Positions 32,285 to 42,040 of a DNA stretch of 64,000 nt are shown here, one piece after another. The stretch comes from Hallella multisaccharivorax DSM 17128. GTDB lineage: Bacteria > Bacteroidota > Bacteroidia > Bacteroidales > Bacteroidaceae. The DNA lies in contig NZ_GL945017.1 in the NCBI RefSeq assembly GCF_000218235.1, positions 2,175,607-2,239,606 on the forward strand, in the 5' to 3' direction. The translations under genes were made by a program, and so were the position numbers. The notes beneath the pieces are model-generated. The model did no database searches. It saw nothing but the letters and a program-made list of their open reading frames with translations, and had not been told where the DNA came from. How positions within the stretch are numbered: the first letter of the stretch is position 1; every line of letters starts with the position of its first letter.

Positions 32285-34180
32285 ATGTCCGATGAAATTG
32301 AAGTAAAAGAGCTCAGCGACGTCGTTGTGCGCTTCTCAGGTGACTCTGGCGACGGCATGCAGCTTGCAGGCAACATCTTCTCCACCATCTCAGCGACGGT
32401 GGGGAATGGTATTTCCACCTTCCCCGACTATCCTGCCGACATCCGTGCCCCGCAGGGATCGCTGACCGGCGTGAGTGGCTTCCAAGTACATATCGGCGAA
32501 GGCAAAGTCTTCACGCCGGGCGACGAGTGTGACGTGCTCGTAGCTATGAACGCTGCTGCCCTGAAGACCCAGTACAAATACGCCAAGCCAACAGCAACCA
32601 TCATCATCGATACCGACTCTTTTGGACCCAAAGACCTCAGCAAGGCACAGTTCAAAACCGACGACTACCTCCAGGAAATGGGCATCGATCCCGATCGTGT
32701 GGTAGCCTGCCCCATCACCAAGATGGTGAAGGAATGTCTCAAGGATGAGGACATGGACAACAAGAGCATTCTCAAATGCCGCAACATGTTCGCCCTGGGA
32801 CTGGTGTGCTGGCTCTTCAACCGCGATCTCGAACTGGTCAACAATTTCCTCCATGAGAAGTTTGCCAAGAAGCCGGCCGTGGCGGAAGCCAACATCAAAG
32901 TGGTGAAAGCCGGCCACGACTACGGTGCCAACACCCACGCCTCCACGCCTTTCACGACCTACCGTATTGAGACCAAACAGAAAGAGCCTGGCCGATATAT
33001 GGACATTACGGGCAACAAAGCCACAGCCTATGGCCTCATCGCCGCTGCCGAGAAAGCGGGCCTGAAGCTCTATCTCGGCTCCTACCCCATTACTCCCGCC
33101 ACAGACATCCTGCACGAATTGTCGAAGCACAAGAGTCTCGGCGTTATCACCGTGCAGGCGGAAGATGAGATTTCAGCCTGTTCGTCGGCCATCGGCGCAG
33201 CTTTCGCCGGCGCGCTGGCCTGTACTTCCACTTCCGGCCCTGGCATCTGCCTGAAGAGCGAGGCCATGAACCTTGCCGTCATCGACGAGCTGCCCTTGGT
33301 CATCGTCGATGTACAGCGTGGCGGTCCCTCTACGGGTCTGCCCACGAAGAGTGAGCAGACCGACCTGCTTCAGGTGCTCTACGGCCGCAACGGCGAGAGC
33401 CCTATGCCCGTCATCGCCGCCACCAGCCCTACTGACTGCTTTGATGCCGCCTTCATGGCCGCGAAGATAGCACTGGAACACCTCACCCCCGTAGTGTTGC
33501 TCACCGACGCGTTCATCGCCAACGGCTCAGCAGCATGGAAACTCCCCGACATCAACACAATGCCGGAGATCCATCCACACTATGCGCCCGCTGACCAGAA
33601 ATACAAATACACTCCTTACCTGCGCGACCCTGAGACCATGGCACGCTACTGGGCCATCCCTGGGCAAGAAGGCTATGAGCACATCCTCGGCGGCCTGGAA
33701 AAAGACGGTAAGACCGGTTCCATCTCCACAGAGCCCGATAATCACAATGTCATGGATCACCTGAGGTCGGAGAAAGTAGCACTTATCAATGTCCCTGACC
33801 TCAAAGTGGAGGGCGACAAGGATGATGCCGACCTGCTCATCGTAGGCTTCGGATCCACCTATGGCCACCTGCGCGCCACAATGAACCAACTGAGACAGAG
33901 AGGCAGAAAGGTGGCACTGGCACAATTCAAGTATGTCAATCCCTTGCCTAAGAATACGGCAGAAGTGCTTCTCCGCTATCCAAAAGTGGTGGTGGCGGAG
34001 CAGAACCTCGGACAGCTCGCGGCACTGCTCCGCATCCGGGTCAACGGTTTCACGCCCTATCAATACAATGAGGTAAAGGGACAGCCATTCAACGTCAGTG
34101 ACTTGGTAGAGCATTTTGAACACCTTATCACTCATGAAGTGGACAACAGCGGCGACTATTTCAACAAATTAGTATTGTAA
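32285..34180 (+). CDS. korA: 2-oxoacid:ferredoxin oxidoreductase, fused gamma-alpha subunit
   Basis: A 631-residue subunit. Residues 1-190 form the gamma domain (VVRFSGDSGDGMQLAGNIFS). Residues 205-631 form the alpha part with SYPITPATDILHELSKHKSL (about 263-282) and the TPP-activating AEDEISACSSAIGAAFAGA. With the beta subunit downstream it oxidatively decarboxylates a 2-oxoacid, probably 2-oxoglutarate, to acyl-CoA while reducing ferredoxin, or runs in reverse. The gamma-alpha fusion and 13-bp spacing to korB are typical of Bacteroidetes KorAB. Substrate choice is inferred from family. Confidence 0.88.
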   Translation: MSDEIEVKELSDVVVRFSGDSGDGMQLAGNIFSTISATVGNGISTFPDYPADIRAPQGSLTGVSGFQVHIGEGKVFTPGDECDVLVAMNAAALKTQYKYAKPTATIIIDTDSFGPKDLSKAQFKTDDYLQEMGIDPDRVVACPITKMVKECLKDEDMDNKSILKCRNMFALGLVCWLFNRDLELVNNFLHEKFAKKPAVAEANIKVVKAGHDYGANTHASTPFTTYRIETKQKEPGRYMDITGNKATAYGLIAAAEKAGLKLYLGSYPITPATDILHELSKHKSLGVITVQAEDEISACSSAIGAAFAGALACTSTSGPGICLKSEAMNLAVIDELPLVIVDVQRGGPSTGLPTKSEQTDLLQVLYGRNGESPMPVIAATSPTDCFDAAFMAAKIALEHLTPVVLLTDAFIANGSAAWKLPDINTMPEIHPHYAPADQKYKYTPYLRDPETMARYWAIPGQEGYEHILGGLEKDGKTGSISTEPDNHNVMDHLRSEKVALINVPDLKVEGDKDDADLLIVGFGSTYGHLRATMNQLRQRGRKVALAQFKYVNPLPKNTAEVLLRYPKVVVAEQNLGQLAALLRIRVNGFTPYQYNEVKGQPFNVSDLVEHFEHLITHEVDNSGDYFNKLVL

Positions 34181-34193
34181 GGCCAAGAGTCCA

Positions 34194-35219
34194 ATGGTTC
34201 AATCATATACAGCAATGGAATATACAGCAAGCGATTATAAGAAAGGCCAGCCCCGTTGGTGTCCAGGGTGTGGCGACCACAGCTTTTTAGCAAGCATGCA
34301 GAAAGCTATGGTAGAACTCGGAGTGGCACCTTACGAGACAGCTGTCATCAGCGGCATCGGTTGTTCAAGCCGTCTGCCTTACTACGTGAGCACCTATGCC
34401 ATGCAAACGATCCACGGCCGCGCGGCTGCAGTGGCAACGGGAGCCAAGGTTGTCAATCCCACACTCACCATCTGGCAGATCAGTGGTGACGGCGACGGGC
34501 TCGCCATCGGAGGCAACCACTTCATCCACGCCATGAGGCGTAATATTGACCTCAACATAATCCTCCTCAACAACCGCATCTACGGGCTCACAAAAGGACA
34601 GTACTCCCCAACCTCACCGCGTGGCTTCGTTTCCAAGTCGTCACCCTATGGCACGGTGGAGGATCCTTTCCGTCCCGCAGAGCTGTGCTTCGGGGCAAGA
34701 GGACGATTCTTTGCCCGCTCGGTGGCATCCGACAGCCCAGAGACCATAAAGATTCTCAAGGCAGCCTGCCATCACAAGGGCGCCGCCGTGTGTGAGATCC
34801 TGCAAAACTGCATGATCTTCAACAACGGTGCCTACGACCCCATCTACACTCGGGAAGGGCGCAGCAAGCATGCCATCTATGTAGAGGACGGCAAGCCTCT
34901 CGTCTTCGGAGAGCACAACGAGTACGGCCTCGTCCAAGAAGGATTCGGGCTGAAAGTCGTTGAAATAGGCAAAGACGGTTACACCCTGGACGATATACTC
35001 GTTCACGACAGCCACAACCCAGACAACACCTTGCAGCTTAAGCTGGCCATGATGGACAACGAGCACGGCTTCCCTGTAGCTCTCGGAGTGATCAGAGATG
35101 TGGAGGCTCCCACTTATGAACAAGCTCTCAACGATCAGATAGAAGAAGTGAAAGCAAAGAAAAAATACCACAACTTCACGGAACTTCTTGAAACAAACGA
35201 CATCTGGGAAGTGAAATAA
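34194..35219 (+). CDS. korB: 2-oxoacid:ferredoxin oxidoreductase beta subunit
   Basis: A 341-residue TPP-binding subunit. RWCPGCGDHSFLASM (about 21-35) contributes cluster cysteines (C-x2-C, with ISGIGCSSRLP later). The TPP/Mg motif is GDGDGLAIGGNHFIHA...LLNNRIYG (about 98-130). It pairs with KorA to transfer electrons to ferredoxin. An internal ATG at 34215 (MEYTASDYKKG) is a plausible shorter start. A hairpin terminator follows at 35238. Confidence 0.9.
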   Translation: MVQSYTAMEYTASDYKKGQPRWCPGCGDHSFLASMQKAMVELGVAPYETAVISGIGCSSRLPYYVSTYAMQTIHGRAAAVATGAKVVNPTLTIWQISGDGDGLAIGGNHFIHAMRRNIDLNIILLNNRIYGLTKGQYSPTSPRGFVSKSSPYGTVEDPFRPAELCFGARGRFFARSVASDSPETIKILKAACHHKGAAVCEILQNCMIFNNGAYDPIYTREGRSKHAIYVEDGKPLVFGEHNEYGLVQEGFGLKVVEIGKDGYTLDDILVHDSHNPDNTLQLKLAMMDNEHGFPVALGVIRDVEAPTYEQALNDQIEEVKAKKKYHNFTELLETNDIWEVK

Positions 35220-35237
35220 CCGACAAGAAATGTCATG

Positions 35238-35270
35238 CAGGAGCGACTCTTCAGAGCCGCTCCTGTTTTT
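35238..35270 (+). terminator. Rho-independent terminator after korB
   Basis: CAGGAGCG (35238-35245) pairs with CGCTCCTG (35258-35265), with four further base pairs inside, followed by TTTTT. Confidence 0.85.
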
Positions 35271-35332
35271 ATTGAATACCACCCCACTCAAACAAAACGG
35301 CAGCGGATGATTCAAAATATAAAAATAATGTG

Positions 35333-35340
35333 TAACTTTG
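35333..35340 (+). promoter_or_regulatory. -7 box of the MscS-type channel gene
   Basis: TAACTTTG, 33 bases before the GTG start at 35374. Confidence 0.5.
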
Positions 35341-35373
35341 CACGTAACTATTTAATTATTTCCGCAAGATATC

Positions 35374-37905
35374 GTGAACTCTCACAAGGCATATATTTTA
35401 GTTCTCTTTTTGTCGTTGATAGTGGTGCTTCCGACACATGCCGTCCTCAAGGAACGCAATATTGGGGGAACGCTGGCCATGCTCCGCATAGAGCTCACCC
35501 ATTACCACAACAAGTTGGAGAAACAGTCGGGGGCCCAAAGGGAACAACGGGAGCAGGTGATGCAGCAGCTCATCGCCACGATGAACAACAGCCAGCAGAA
35601 TGCCATCATGCTCTACTCGCAGAAGAGCGGCAATGTGTTCGATCTCACCTATGCGTGCCATGAGGCCACGGAACAATACAAGGGCTTCAAAGAGACCGTA
35701 GGTCCCTTCCGCACTTACGTGGAGGAAGTCAACACCGAGATAGCGCGCTACGACAGTCTCATCACCGATCTCAGCTCGATGTACGTCAACGCATTGACGC
35801 CTAAAGAGAACATCGACCGCAACGTTTGTCTTACGCTCGCTGTGAACATTCGCCGCACTCTCAACTACAATAAGCAGCAGAGCCAGCAATATATCAATAT
35901 ATACTACCATACAGAAGCACGCTTGAAAAGCCTCAATGACTATGCCAACAAGCGCTATGCCGAGATACAGGCAAGTATATTCACCAACAATGGCGAAAAC
36001 TTCCTGACCATGCTGCGGAACTTTAAGCATGAGTTGAAGGAAACCGGTGAGACGGTAATTGAGAAATATAAGCCCACCAAGAATTTTCACTCAGACTGGG
36101 ATAGCCGCATCATCATTCTCCTTTTAGCACTCATTCTATTCTACGGCATCATCGCCGCGGCACTCTCCTACCTCTTTATTGGCTTCATTGTAACACGGCT
36201 CATGAAGAAGAATAAAACCGACTTTATTCTCCATTTGCTTTTCGGCTCCGAAGGCGGCAACAAAGCCAAAGATAACTTCCGCGCCAAGCGATTCTGTATC
36301 ATTCTCGCAGCCACTGTGATCACCTTCGCGGCTGTCGTGGGAATGGTGAAAGCCACAATTGAGCAGAACTTCCTCTCCATGGCTTCCGGACTGCTTGTAG
36401 AGTACGCATGGCTCATGGCAGTCGTCCTGCTGTCTCTCCTTATCCGTCTCGACGGCAAACAGATACGGCACGGACTTAGTATCTATATGCCTATCATGGT
36501 GATGTGCTTCATCGTGATCTTCTTCCGCATTGTGCTCATCCCCAATATCCTTACCGACCTCGTAATGCCACCTCTGCTTCTCATCTTTACCGTGTGGCAA
36601 TGGATTGCACTAAGGAGAAATATCAAACTGTTGCCAGCCTCAGACACGTTTTATGCATGGGTATCGTTTATCGTATTCCTTGCCAGCGATGTAGCGTCAA
36701 TGGTGGGCTATACCCTGCTGTCGGTAGAGTTTTTGATTTGGTGGACCATGCAACTCACTTGCATACTCACGATTGCCTGCGCCTCTGACCTGCTCAAACA
36801 ATACGGCAATAACTCTAAACGCAAGTTCTTCGATGAGGACACTCCGGTGAGCCGTACATGGTTCTTCAGACTGATTTACACGGCTGTTCTTCCTATCCTC
36901 GGCACGGTGTCTATCCTCATCAGTATCTATTGGGCCGCTGACGTGTTCAATCTCAGCGACACCTCGCTCTCACTTTTCAACCGCCCATTGGTCAATACTG
37001 ATAAGTTTGCCTTCAGCATCATGCGTGCTGTTCAAGCTGCCGCACTCTTTTTCATTGCCAAATACATCAACCATGTTTCCCTGCACACCCTGCACTACCA
37101 GCTTACCCTGCGGGAAGAGCGAAAGGCGGAAGAGGAAAAGCGTAAACCCAGTGCGCAGACGGTGGCCAGTCACACTGCTATATGGCGTAATCTCATACAA
37201 GTTGTCATCTGGGGCGCATGGTTACTCATTACGCTGACCATCTTCCACATCGACAATTCATGGATCGTCGCCATCTCCGCAGGCCTGTCCACCGGTATCG
37301 GATTCGCCATGAAGGATATTCTTGAAAATCTTTACTACGGCATCTCGCTGATGGCCGGACGCATCAAAGTGGGTGACTACATCTCCATTGACGGTACAAA
37401 GGGTACAGTTAGAAACATCAGCTACACATCTACCACGGTGGAAGCACTCGACGGATCAGTCATAGCCTATCAGAATTCGCAGCTCTTCTCAAAGAACTAC
37501 AAGAACCTGACGCGCAACCATGGCAATGTTCTCTCCATCATTCCCGTTGGCGTATCTTACGGATCAAAAGTCCCGGAGGTTAAACAGATTATTGACGAGG
37601 CCGTTGTAAAGCTCAATAAGGCCGGATATATCAAGTACATCAAATCGGTACTTGCAGGCTTCGGCGATAATTCCATCGACTTCAAAATCCTGGCGTGGGT
37701 TGACTCGCGCAAACAGACCTACGCTGAAGGCGACATTATGGAGGCGGTCTACAATGCCTTTAACGACAAGCAGATAGAGATCCCATTTCCACAGCGTGAC
37801 ATTCACATCGTGTCGGATACAGCACATCTCGTCAAAGCCGAGCCGTCGAAAATACAGCATGCGGACTCGGAAAGTGAAGCTGAGGACATGATTGCAAAAA
37901 AGTAA
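35374..37905 (+). CDS. Large mechanosensitive ion channel (MscS/MscK-like)
   Basis: An 843-residue channel. A signal peptide (hydrophobic 6-22, cleavage after THA) precedes a ~200-residue periplasmic coiled-coil region. About ten membrane segments follow (230 onward). The MscS pore helix is at SWIVAISAGLSTGIGFAMKD (about 630-649), and then come the beta domain (GDYISIDGTKGTVRNISYTSTTVE) and the C-terminal cytoplasmic domain. The size and extra helices recall MscK/MscM channels. It releases solutes on hypo-osmotic shock. The start is a GTG; no in-frame ATG exists before the signal peptide. kdsA begins 28 bp later. Confidence 0.88.
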   Translation: MNSHKAYILVLFLSLIVVLPTHAVLKERNIGGTLAMLRIELTHYHNKLEKQSGAQREQREQVMQQLIATMNNSQQNAIMLYSQKSGNVFDLTYACHEATEQYKGFKETVGPFRTYVEEVNTEIARYDSLITDLSSMYVNALTPKENIDRNVCLTLAVNIRRTLNYNKQQSQQYINIYYHTEARLKSLNDYANKRYAEIQASIFTNNGENFLTMLRNFKHELKETGETVIEKYKPTKNFHSDWDSRIIILLLALILFYGIIAAALSYLFIGFIVTRLMKKNKTDFILHLLFGSEGGNKAKDNFRAKRFCIILAATVITFAAVVGMVKATIEQNFLSMASGLLVEYAWLMAVVLLSLLIRLDGKQIRHGLSIYMPIMVMCFIVIFFRIVLIPNILTDLVMPPLLLIFTVWQWIALRRNIKLLPASDTFYAWVSFIVFLASDVASMVGYTLLSVEFLIWWTMQLTCILTIACASDLLKQYGNNSKRKFFDEDTPVSRTWFFRLIYTAVLPILGTVSILISIYWAADVFNLSDTSLSLFNRPLVNTDKFAFSIMRAVQAAALFFIAKYINHVSLHTLHYQLTLREERKAEEEKRKPSAQTVASHTAIWRNLIQVVIWGAWLLITLTIFHIDNSWIVAISAGLSTGIGFAMKDILENLYYGISLMAGRIKVGDYISIDGTKGTVRNISYTSTTVEALDGSVIAYQNSQLFSKNYKNLTRNHGNVLSIIPVGVSYGSKVPEVKQIIDEAVVKLNKAGYIKYIKSVLAGFGDNSIDFKILAWVDSRKQTYAEGDIMEAVYNAFNDKQIEIPFPQRDIHIVSDTAHLVKAEPSKIQHADSESEAEDMIAKK

Positions 37906-37932
37906 TGAAAAACTACGAAGCAATAGAAAAAC

Positions 37933-38709
37933 ATGACAATAGATAATAAGAAGACACTCATTGCAGGCCCCTGCGTCATCGAGTCAGAAGAACTCTTGGA
38001 CATTGTCGCCAGCGAGCTTGTAGGGATTAACCGCCGTCTCGGCACCGACATCATCTTCAAAGCGAGTTTCGACAAAGCCAACCGCACAAGCCTGCACTCT
38101 TTCCGCGGCCCAGGAATAGATAAAGGTCTTCAGATGCTCTCTGACATAAAGTCAAAATATGGCTTGCGCCTCACCACCGACATTCACGAATCGTGGCAAG
38201 CAAAACCCGTAGGAGAGGTGGTCGACGTCATACAGATACCTGCCTTTCTATGCCGACAAACCGACCTGCTCGTGGAAGCAGCAAAAACTGGTAAGGTCGT
38301 CAACATCAAAAAAGCACAGTTCCTTTCAGGAAAAGACATGCGCTATCCCTATGAGAAAGCCATGGAAAGTGGGGCCAGCGAAGTATGGCTCACAGAGCGA
38401 GGTAACAGCTTCGGCTACAATAATCTTGTTGTCGACTTCCGCAATATCCCTGACATGAGAGAGATCACCTCAACCGTTATCATGGACTGTACTCACAGTG
38501 TGCAGCGCCCCTCTGCAGGCGAAGGCAAAACGGTTGGCGATCGTCGTTTTGTGCCGTCTATGGCTCTTGCCGCCAAGGCTTTTGGCGCAACAGGCTTTTT
38601 CTTCGAGGTACATCCAGATCCCGATAAAGGTCTTTCCGACGCCGCAAACATGTTAGAGCTCAACAAGCTTGAGCCGTTAATAAAAAAACTGATCAATGAC
38701 TTCGACTGA
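37933..38709 (+). CDS. kdsA: 3-deoxy-8-phosphooctulonate synthase
   Basis: A 258-residue enzyme that condenses phosphoenolpyruvate with arabinose-5-phosphate to Kdo-8-phosphate for lipopolysaccharide. IAGPCVIESEELL, FKASFDKANRTS (PEP-binding Lys-Ala-Asn), and MDCTHSVQRPS are family blocks, and GFFFEVHPDPDKGLSDA near the end is conserved. Metal-type class: the position after MD is Cys (DCTHS), and KANR is retained, but Cys at the first metal-ligand site is not evident at the start (GPCVIE), so I do not assign the class. The isomerase making its substrate is the next gene. Confidence 0.93.
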   Translation: MTIDNKKTLIAGPCVIESEELLDIVASELVGINRRLGTDIIFKASFDKANRTSLHSFRGPGIDKGLQMLSDIKSKYGLRLTTDIHESWQAKPVGEVVDVIQIPAFLCRQTDLLVEAAKTGKVVNIKKAQFLSGKDMRYPYEKAMESGASEVWLTERGNSFGYNNLVVDFRNIPDMREITSTVIMDCTHSVQRPSAGEGKTVGDRRFVPSMALAAKAFGATGFFFEVHPDPDKGLSDAANMLELNKLEPLIKKLINDFD

Positions 38710-38772
38710 GATGCGTTATCTTCCTGACAATGCCTATCGGTTCTTAAACCAATCCTCAAAAAAGAAAAAGGA

Positions 38773-39756
38773 ATGCCAACAAATACTCCAGAGGAAAGAC
38801 TGACACACGTTACAAGCTATGCGTCACAGTGCTTACACGATGAGGCACAGGCTATTCTCAAACTCCTACCACAGCTCGATAATAACTTCGAGAAAGCCGT
38901 AGAATTAATGTATCACTGCCATGGAAAAGTCATCGTGACAGGTGTAGGGAAGAGCGGCAACATTGGCGCAAAGATCGCAGCCACACTTGCTTCTACAGGC
39001 ACACCGGCCTTTTTCATCAATCCTCTCGACGCCTATCACGGTGATCTTGGTGCAATGACATCTGACGATGTAGTGCTCGCCATCAGCAATTCCGGCCAAA
39101 CCGATGAACTTCTGCGCTTCATCCCCATTCTTCTTCATATGCATGTGCCCATCATTGGCATGAGCCGTAACCCCGAGTCACTGCTTGCCAAATATTCCAC
39201 TGTCCACGTGAAGGTCTTTGTAGACCATGAGGCATGCCCACTTAACCTGGCTCCGACAAGCTCCACGACGGCAGCTTTAGCTATGGGCGACGCACTGGCA
39301 GTAGCATTAATGCAGGTGAGAGATTTCAAGCCACGTGACTTTGCGCAGTTCCATCCTGGCGGCGAGCTGGGTAAACGCTTGCTGACAACTGCCGAAGACG
39401 TGATGCGCACCGATGACCTTCCCATCATTCCACAAGAGATGCACTTAGGCAAAGCCATCATCGAAGTGTCGAGAGGAAAGCTTGGACTCGGTGTGTCGCT
39501 CAACGAAGATCAGACAATAGCCGGCATCATTACCGACGGTGACATCCGGCGAGCCATGGAGCGGTGGCAAGCTGAGTTCTTCAATCACACAGTTGCCGAC
39601 ATCATGACACGGGAGCCGAAGACGGCCATGCCTACAACAAAAGTCTCGGAAATCCAACGAATCATGCACAAATATAAAATCCATTCCGTGCTGGTGCGTG
39701 ATAGAGAAAAGCATCTTTTGGGCATTGTCGACAGCTACGCTTCTTCCATGCTCTGA
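38773..39756 (+). CDS. kdsD: Arabinose-5-phosphate isomerase (KpsF/GutQ family)
   Basis: A 327-residue enzyme that converts ribulose-5-phosphate to arabinose-5-phosphate, the substrate of KdsA. The SIS domain (about 40-185) has VTGVGKSGNIGAKIAATLAS and VLAISNSGQTDELLRF. A CBS pair follows (about 210-327) with VMRTDDLPI, GIITDGDIRRAMERW and HSVLVRDREKHLLGIVDSY. Adjacent to kdsA, 63 bp downstream, as expected for a Kdo pathway pair. Confidence 0.9.
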   Translation: MPTNTPEERLTHVTSYASQCLHDEAQAILKLLPQLDNNFEKAVELMYHCHGKVIVTGVGKSGNIGAKIAATLASTGTPAFFINPLDAYHGDLGAMTSDDVVLAISNSGQTDELLRFIPILLHMHVPIIGMSRNPESLLAKYSTVHVKVFVDHEACPLNLAPTSSTTAALAMGDALAVALMQVRDFKPRDFAQFHPGGELGKRLLTTAEDVMRTDDLPIIPQEMHLGKAIIEVSRGKLGLGVSLNEDQTIAGIITDGDIRRAMERWQAEFFNHTVADIMTREPKTAMPTTKVSEIQRIMHKYKIHSVLVRDREKHLLGIVDSYASSML

Positions 39757-39773
39757 ATCTTCATAAGAGAACC

Positions 39774-41045
39774 ATGAAGTCATTCAACAGGATAATCGTC
39801 GCTCTTTTCTTCATATTCATCACTTGTTTGTCACATGCTCAAAGCAGCGACTCCCTCATCGTACACTACCTTGAGCAGTGTGGTGTCAACTTTTCCCATA
39901 ACAACAGCGTGACGCTGCTTATGAACGGACAGGAAAAATTCGACGACCTTTTCAAAGCCATCAGCCAGGCACGGTCATCGATCCACATGGAGTATTTCAA
40001 TTTCCGCAACGATTCTATCAACCACGAGCTCATCACCCGCCTTGCTCAAAAGGTAAAGGAAGGCGTTGAAGTGCGTTTGCTTTTCGACGGTTTTGGAAAC
40101 ATCTCCAACAATAGTCCGATGCGTAGAAAAGACCTCAAAAGAATACGGGAGACGGGTATCGACATCAGAGAATTTAACCCCGTGAAGTTTCCCTGGCTTG
40201 ACGATATTTGGAGTCGGGACCACCGGAAAATCGTGGTCATCGACGGTCTGGTCGCTTACACGGGGGGCATGAACGTGGCAGACTATTACATCAAGGGCAC
40301 CAACAAGGTTGGGTCATGGCACGATATGCACTGCCGTATCCAAGGCTCTGAAGTCAATACCCTGCAAATGATCTTTCTCAAGATGTGGAACAAAGTCACC
40401 AAACAACATATTGGAGGAGACAAATATTTCAAGGGATATGACACTGATAACTATTTCCAGGGACTGAAACCAGACACCTGTAAGAGCGCTGGACATAAGA
40501 CGGTAGGTATCATCAACCGTGAGCCACACACCTCAAATAAGATTATCCGCGAGTTCTACACCCATGCTATCCGCTACGCACAGGACAGCATCAAACTCAT
40601 CAATCCCTATTTCACGCTTAATCACAAGATCAAGAGAGCACTGAAAGATGCCGTCAGACGTGGCGTAAAGGTTGAGATCATGCTGTCCGTGAGAAGCGAT
40701 ATACCGCTGACCCCTGATTGCGGTTTTTACAACGCTCACCAACTCATGAAACACGGATGCACCATTTGGATGTACAAGCCGGGCTTCCATCACACGAAAA
40801 TCATAATGGTTGACGGAAAGTTCTGCACCGTGGGATCAGCCAATCTCAACGCCCGCAGCCTCTCATGGGACTATGAGGAGAATGCTGTCATTATTGATCC
40901 ATGCACTACAAGACAGCTGGACCGCCTTTTTGATTCAGAGAAGAAAGACTCTTTCCTACTTACTCCCGCAACATGGAACCGATGGCGGACATGTGGTGAC
41001 AAATTCCGCGGATGGTTCGCACACCTGCTGGCGCCATTTCTCTAA
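39774..41045 (+). CDS. Cardiolipin-synthase-like phospholipase D family protein
   Basis: A 423-residue protein with a signal-like N-terminus (hydrophobic 7-20). Two HKD motifs are present: H150-R-K-I-V-V-I-D with GGMNVADYY, and H340-T-K-I-I-M-V-D with GSANLNARS. These two motifs form the phosphatidyl-transfer site. It probably makes cardiolipin from phosphatidylglycerol; a related phosphodiesterase role is possible. The usual two N-terminal membrane helices of ClsA are replaced by a single signal-type segment. Starts 17 bp after kdsD; convergent with the next gene. Confidence 0.8.
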   Translation: MKSFNRIIVALFFIFITCLSHAQSSDSLIVHYLEQCGVNFSHNNSVTLLMNGQEKFDDLFKAISQARSSIHMEYFNFRNDSINHELITRLAQKVKEGVEVRLLFDGFGNISNNSPMRRKDLKRIRETGIDIREFNPVKFPWLDDIWSRDHRKIVVIDGLVAYTGGMNVADYYIKGTNKVGSWHDMHCRIQGSEVNTLQMIFLKMWNKVTKQHIGGDKYFKGYDTDNYFQGLKPDTCKSAGHKTVGIINREPHTSNKIIREFYTHAIRYAQDSIKLINPYFTLNHKIKRALKDAVRRGVKVEIMLSVRSDIPLTPDCGFYNAHQLMKHGCTIWMYKPGFHHTKIIMVDGKFCTVGSANLNARSLSWDYEENAVIIDPCTTRQLDRLFDSEKKDSFLLTPATWNRWRTCGDKFRGWFAHLLAPFL

Positions 41046-41066
41046 AGTAAGTAAAAAGCGTTCCCC

Positions 41067-42017
41067 TTACAGCTTCACGCTGCTGATATCCACTAATTTG
41101 TTGACAATGGCATAGATAGTCAGCCCAGCGGCAGAGTGGATCTGCAATTTCTTCGCGATATTACGCCGATGCGTGATGACGGTATTGACAGAGATAAAGA
41201 GATGCTCGGCAATCTCCTTGTTTGACATCCCCTGTACAAGGGAGATGATAACATCTTTCTCACGTTCGCTGAGAGCCCCATCCGATGCTTTCCCGATGAT
41301 ATTACTGATATTCATGCTCACATCACTTTGCCTCGACTTACGCTCCAACAGCCGGACGGCAGGAATGAATATCTGCTCCTCCACGGCAGCATGCTGCTGC
41401 AGCCATTCCTCACAGTTGTAGATATCGTAGAGAGTCGCCGTGAGCTGGTTGTTGCTCAGACCATCGGAAGGCAAGTATTTGATAATGATATTTTTCAACT
41501 CAGCCAACCTGCGGTCGGTGGCAGAGTGATGCTTGGAATACGTCTGAACATCATAACCATCGGGCTGTTCGCCACGCTCAAGTGCTTCCACATAAGGAAA
41601 GACCGTCTTCTCCTCATACTGCATGTGGCTTCTGATTGAATGCTCATATTCCTTATACAACTTGAGGATAAGCTTTGCCAGACTGTCCGTTTCATCAAGA
41701 GCCTCCTCTAATTCCCTGCGAATTGAAGGCAATTGAAAACCAAGGAAATATTCGTGGCTTGCCTTAAGGTAATGAAGCAATGTAGGGACAGAGATGTTAG
41801 AGGCATTCTCAAAATAATAGGATCCATTCACCGTAAAATTGACAACGGCAAGAAAAGTGTAGGTATCTACTTGCTCATCGCGGCAGACTTCTTCCACGGT
41901 CTTGTCGCCAAAGCCGAGGTTAATGCCGAACGAACCAAGACTCTGAAGCACAGCATAGTTGTCGCTAATAATATTGATGAGCTTGTCCTCAGGCTCATAC
42001 ATCTTCTGATCTTTCAT
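41067..42017 (-). CDS. Hemerythrin-like domain fused to a LuxR-type HTH regulator
   Basis: A 316-residue protein. Residues 1-60 resemble the ScdA/RIC N-terminal domain (INIISDNYAVLQSLGSFGINLGFGDKTVEEVCRDE). Residues 80-230 are hemerythrin-like, with H-x-x-x-E pairs (HSIRSHMQYEEKTVFPYVEA, KHHSATDRRL, QQHAAVEEQIFIPA) that could bind a di-iron site. The C-terminus has a LuxR helix-turn-helix (LSEREKDVIISLVQGMSNKE and IAEHLFISVNTVITHRRNIAK, about 246-290). This suggests a transcription factor that senses oxygen, NO or iron-centre damage through a di-iron centre. It is convergent with the cardiolipin synthase gene and 24 bp from MltF on the same strand. Confidence 0.8.
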   Translation of the reverse strand: MKDQKMYEPEDKLINIISDNYAVLQSLGSFGINLGFGDKTVEEVCRDEQVDTYTFLAVVNFTVNGSYYFENASNISVPTLLHYLKASHEYFLGFQLPSIRRELEEALDETDSLAKLILKLYKEYEHSIRSHMQYEEKTVFPYVEALERGEQPDGYDVQTYSKHHSATDRRLAELKNIIIKYLPSDGLSNNQLTATLYDIYNCEEWLQQHAAVEEQIFIPAVRLLERKSRQSDVSMNISNIIGKASDGALSEREKDVIISLVQGMSNKEIAEHLFISVNTVITHRRNIAKKLQIHSAAGLTIYAIVNKLVDISSVKL

Positions 42018-42040
42018 AATTCACCATTGATAATAACCGT

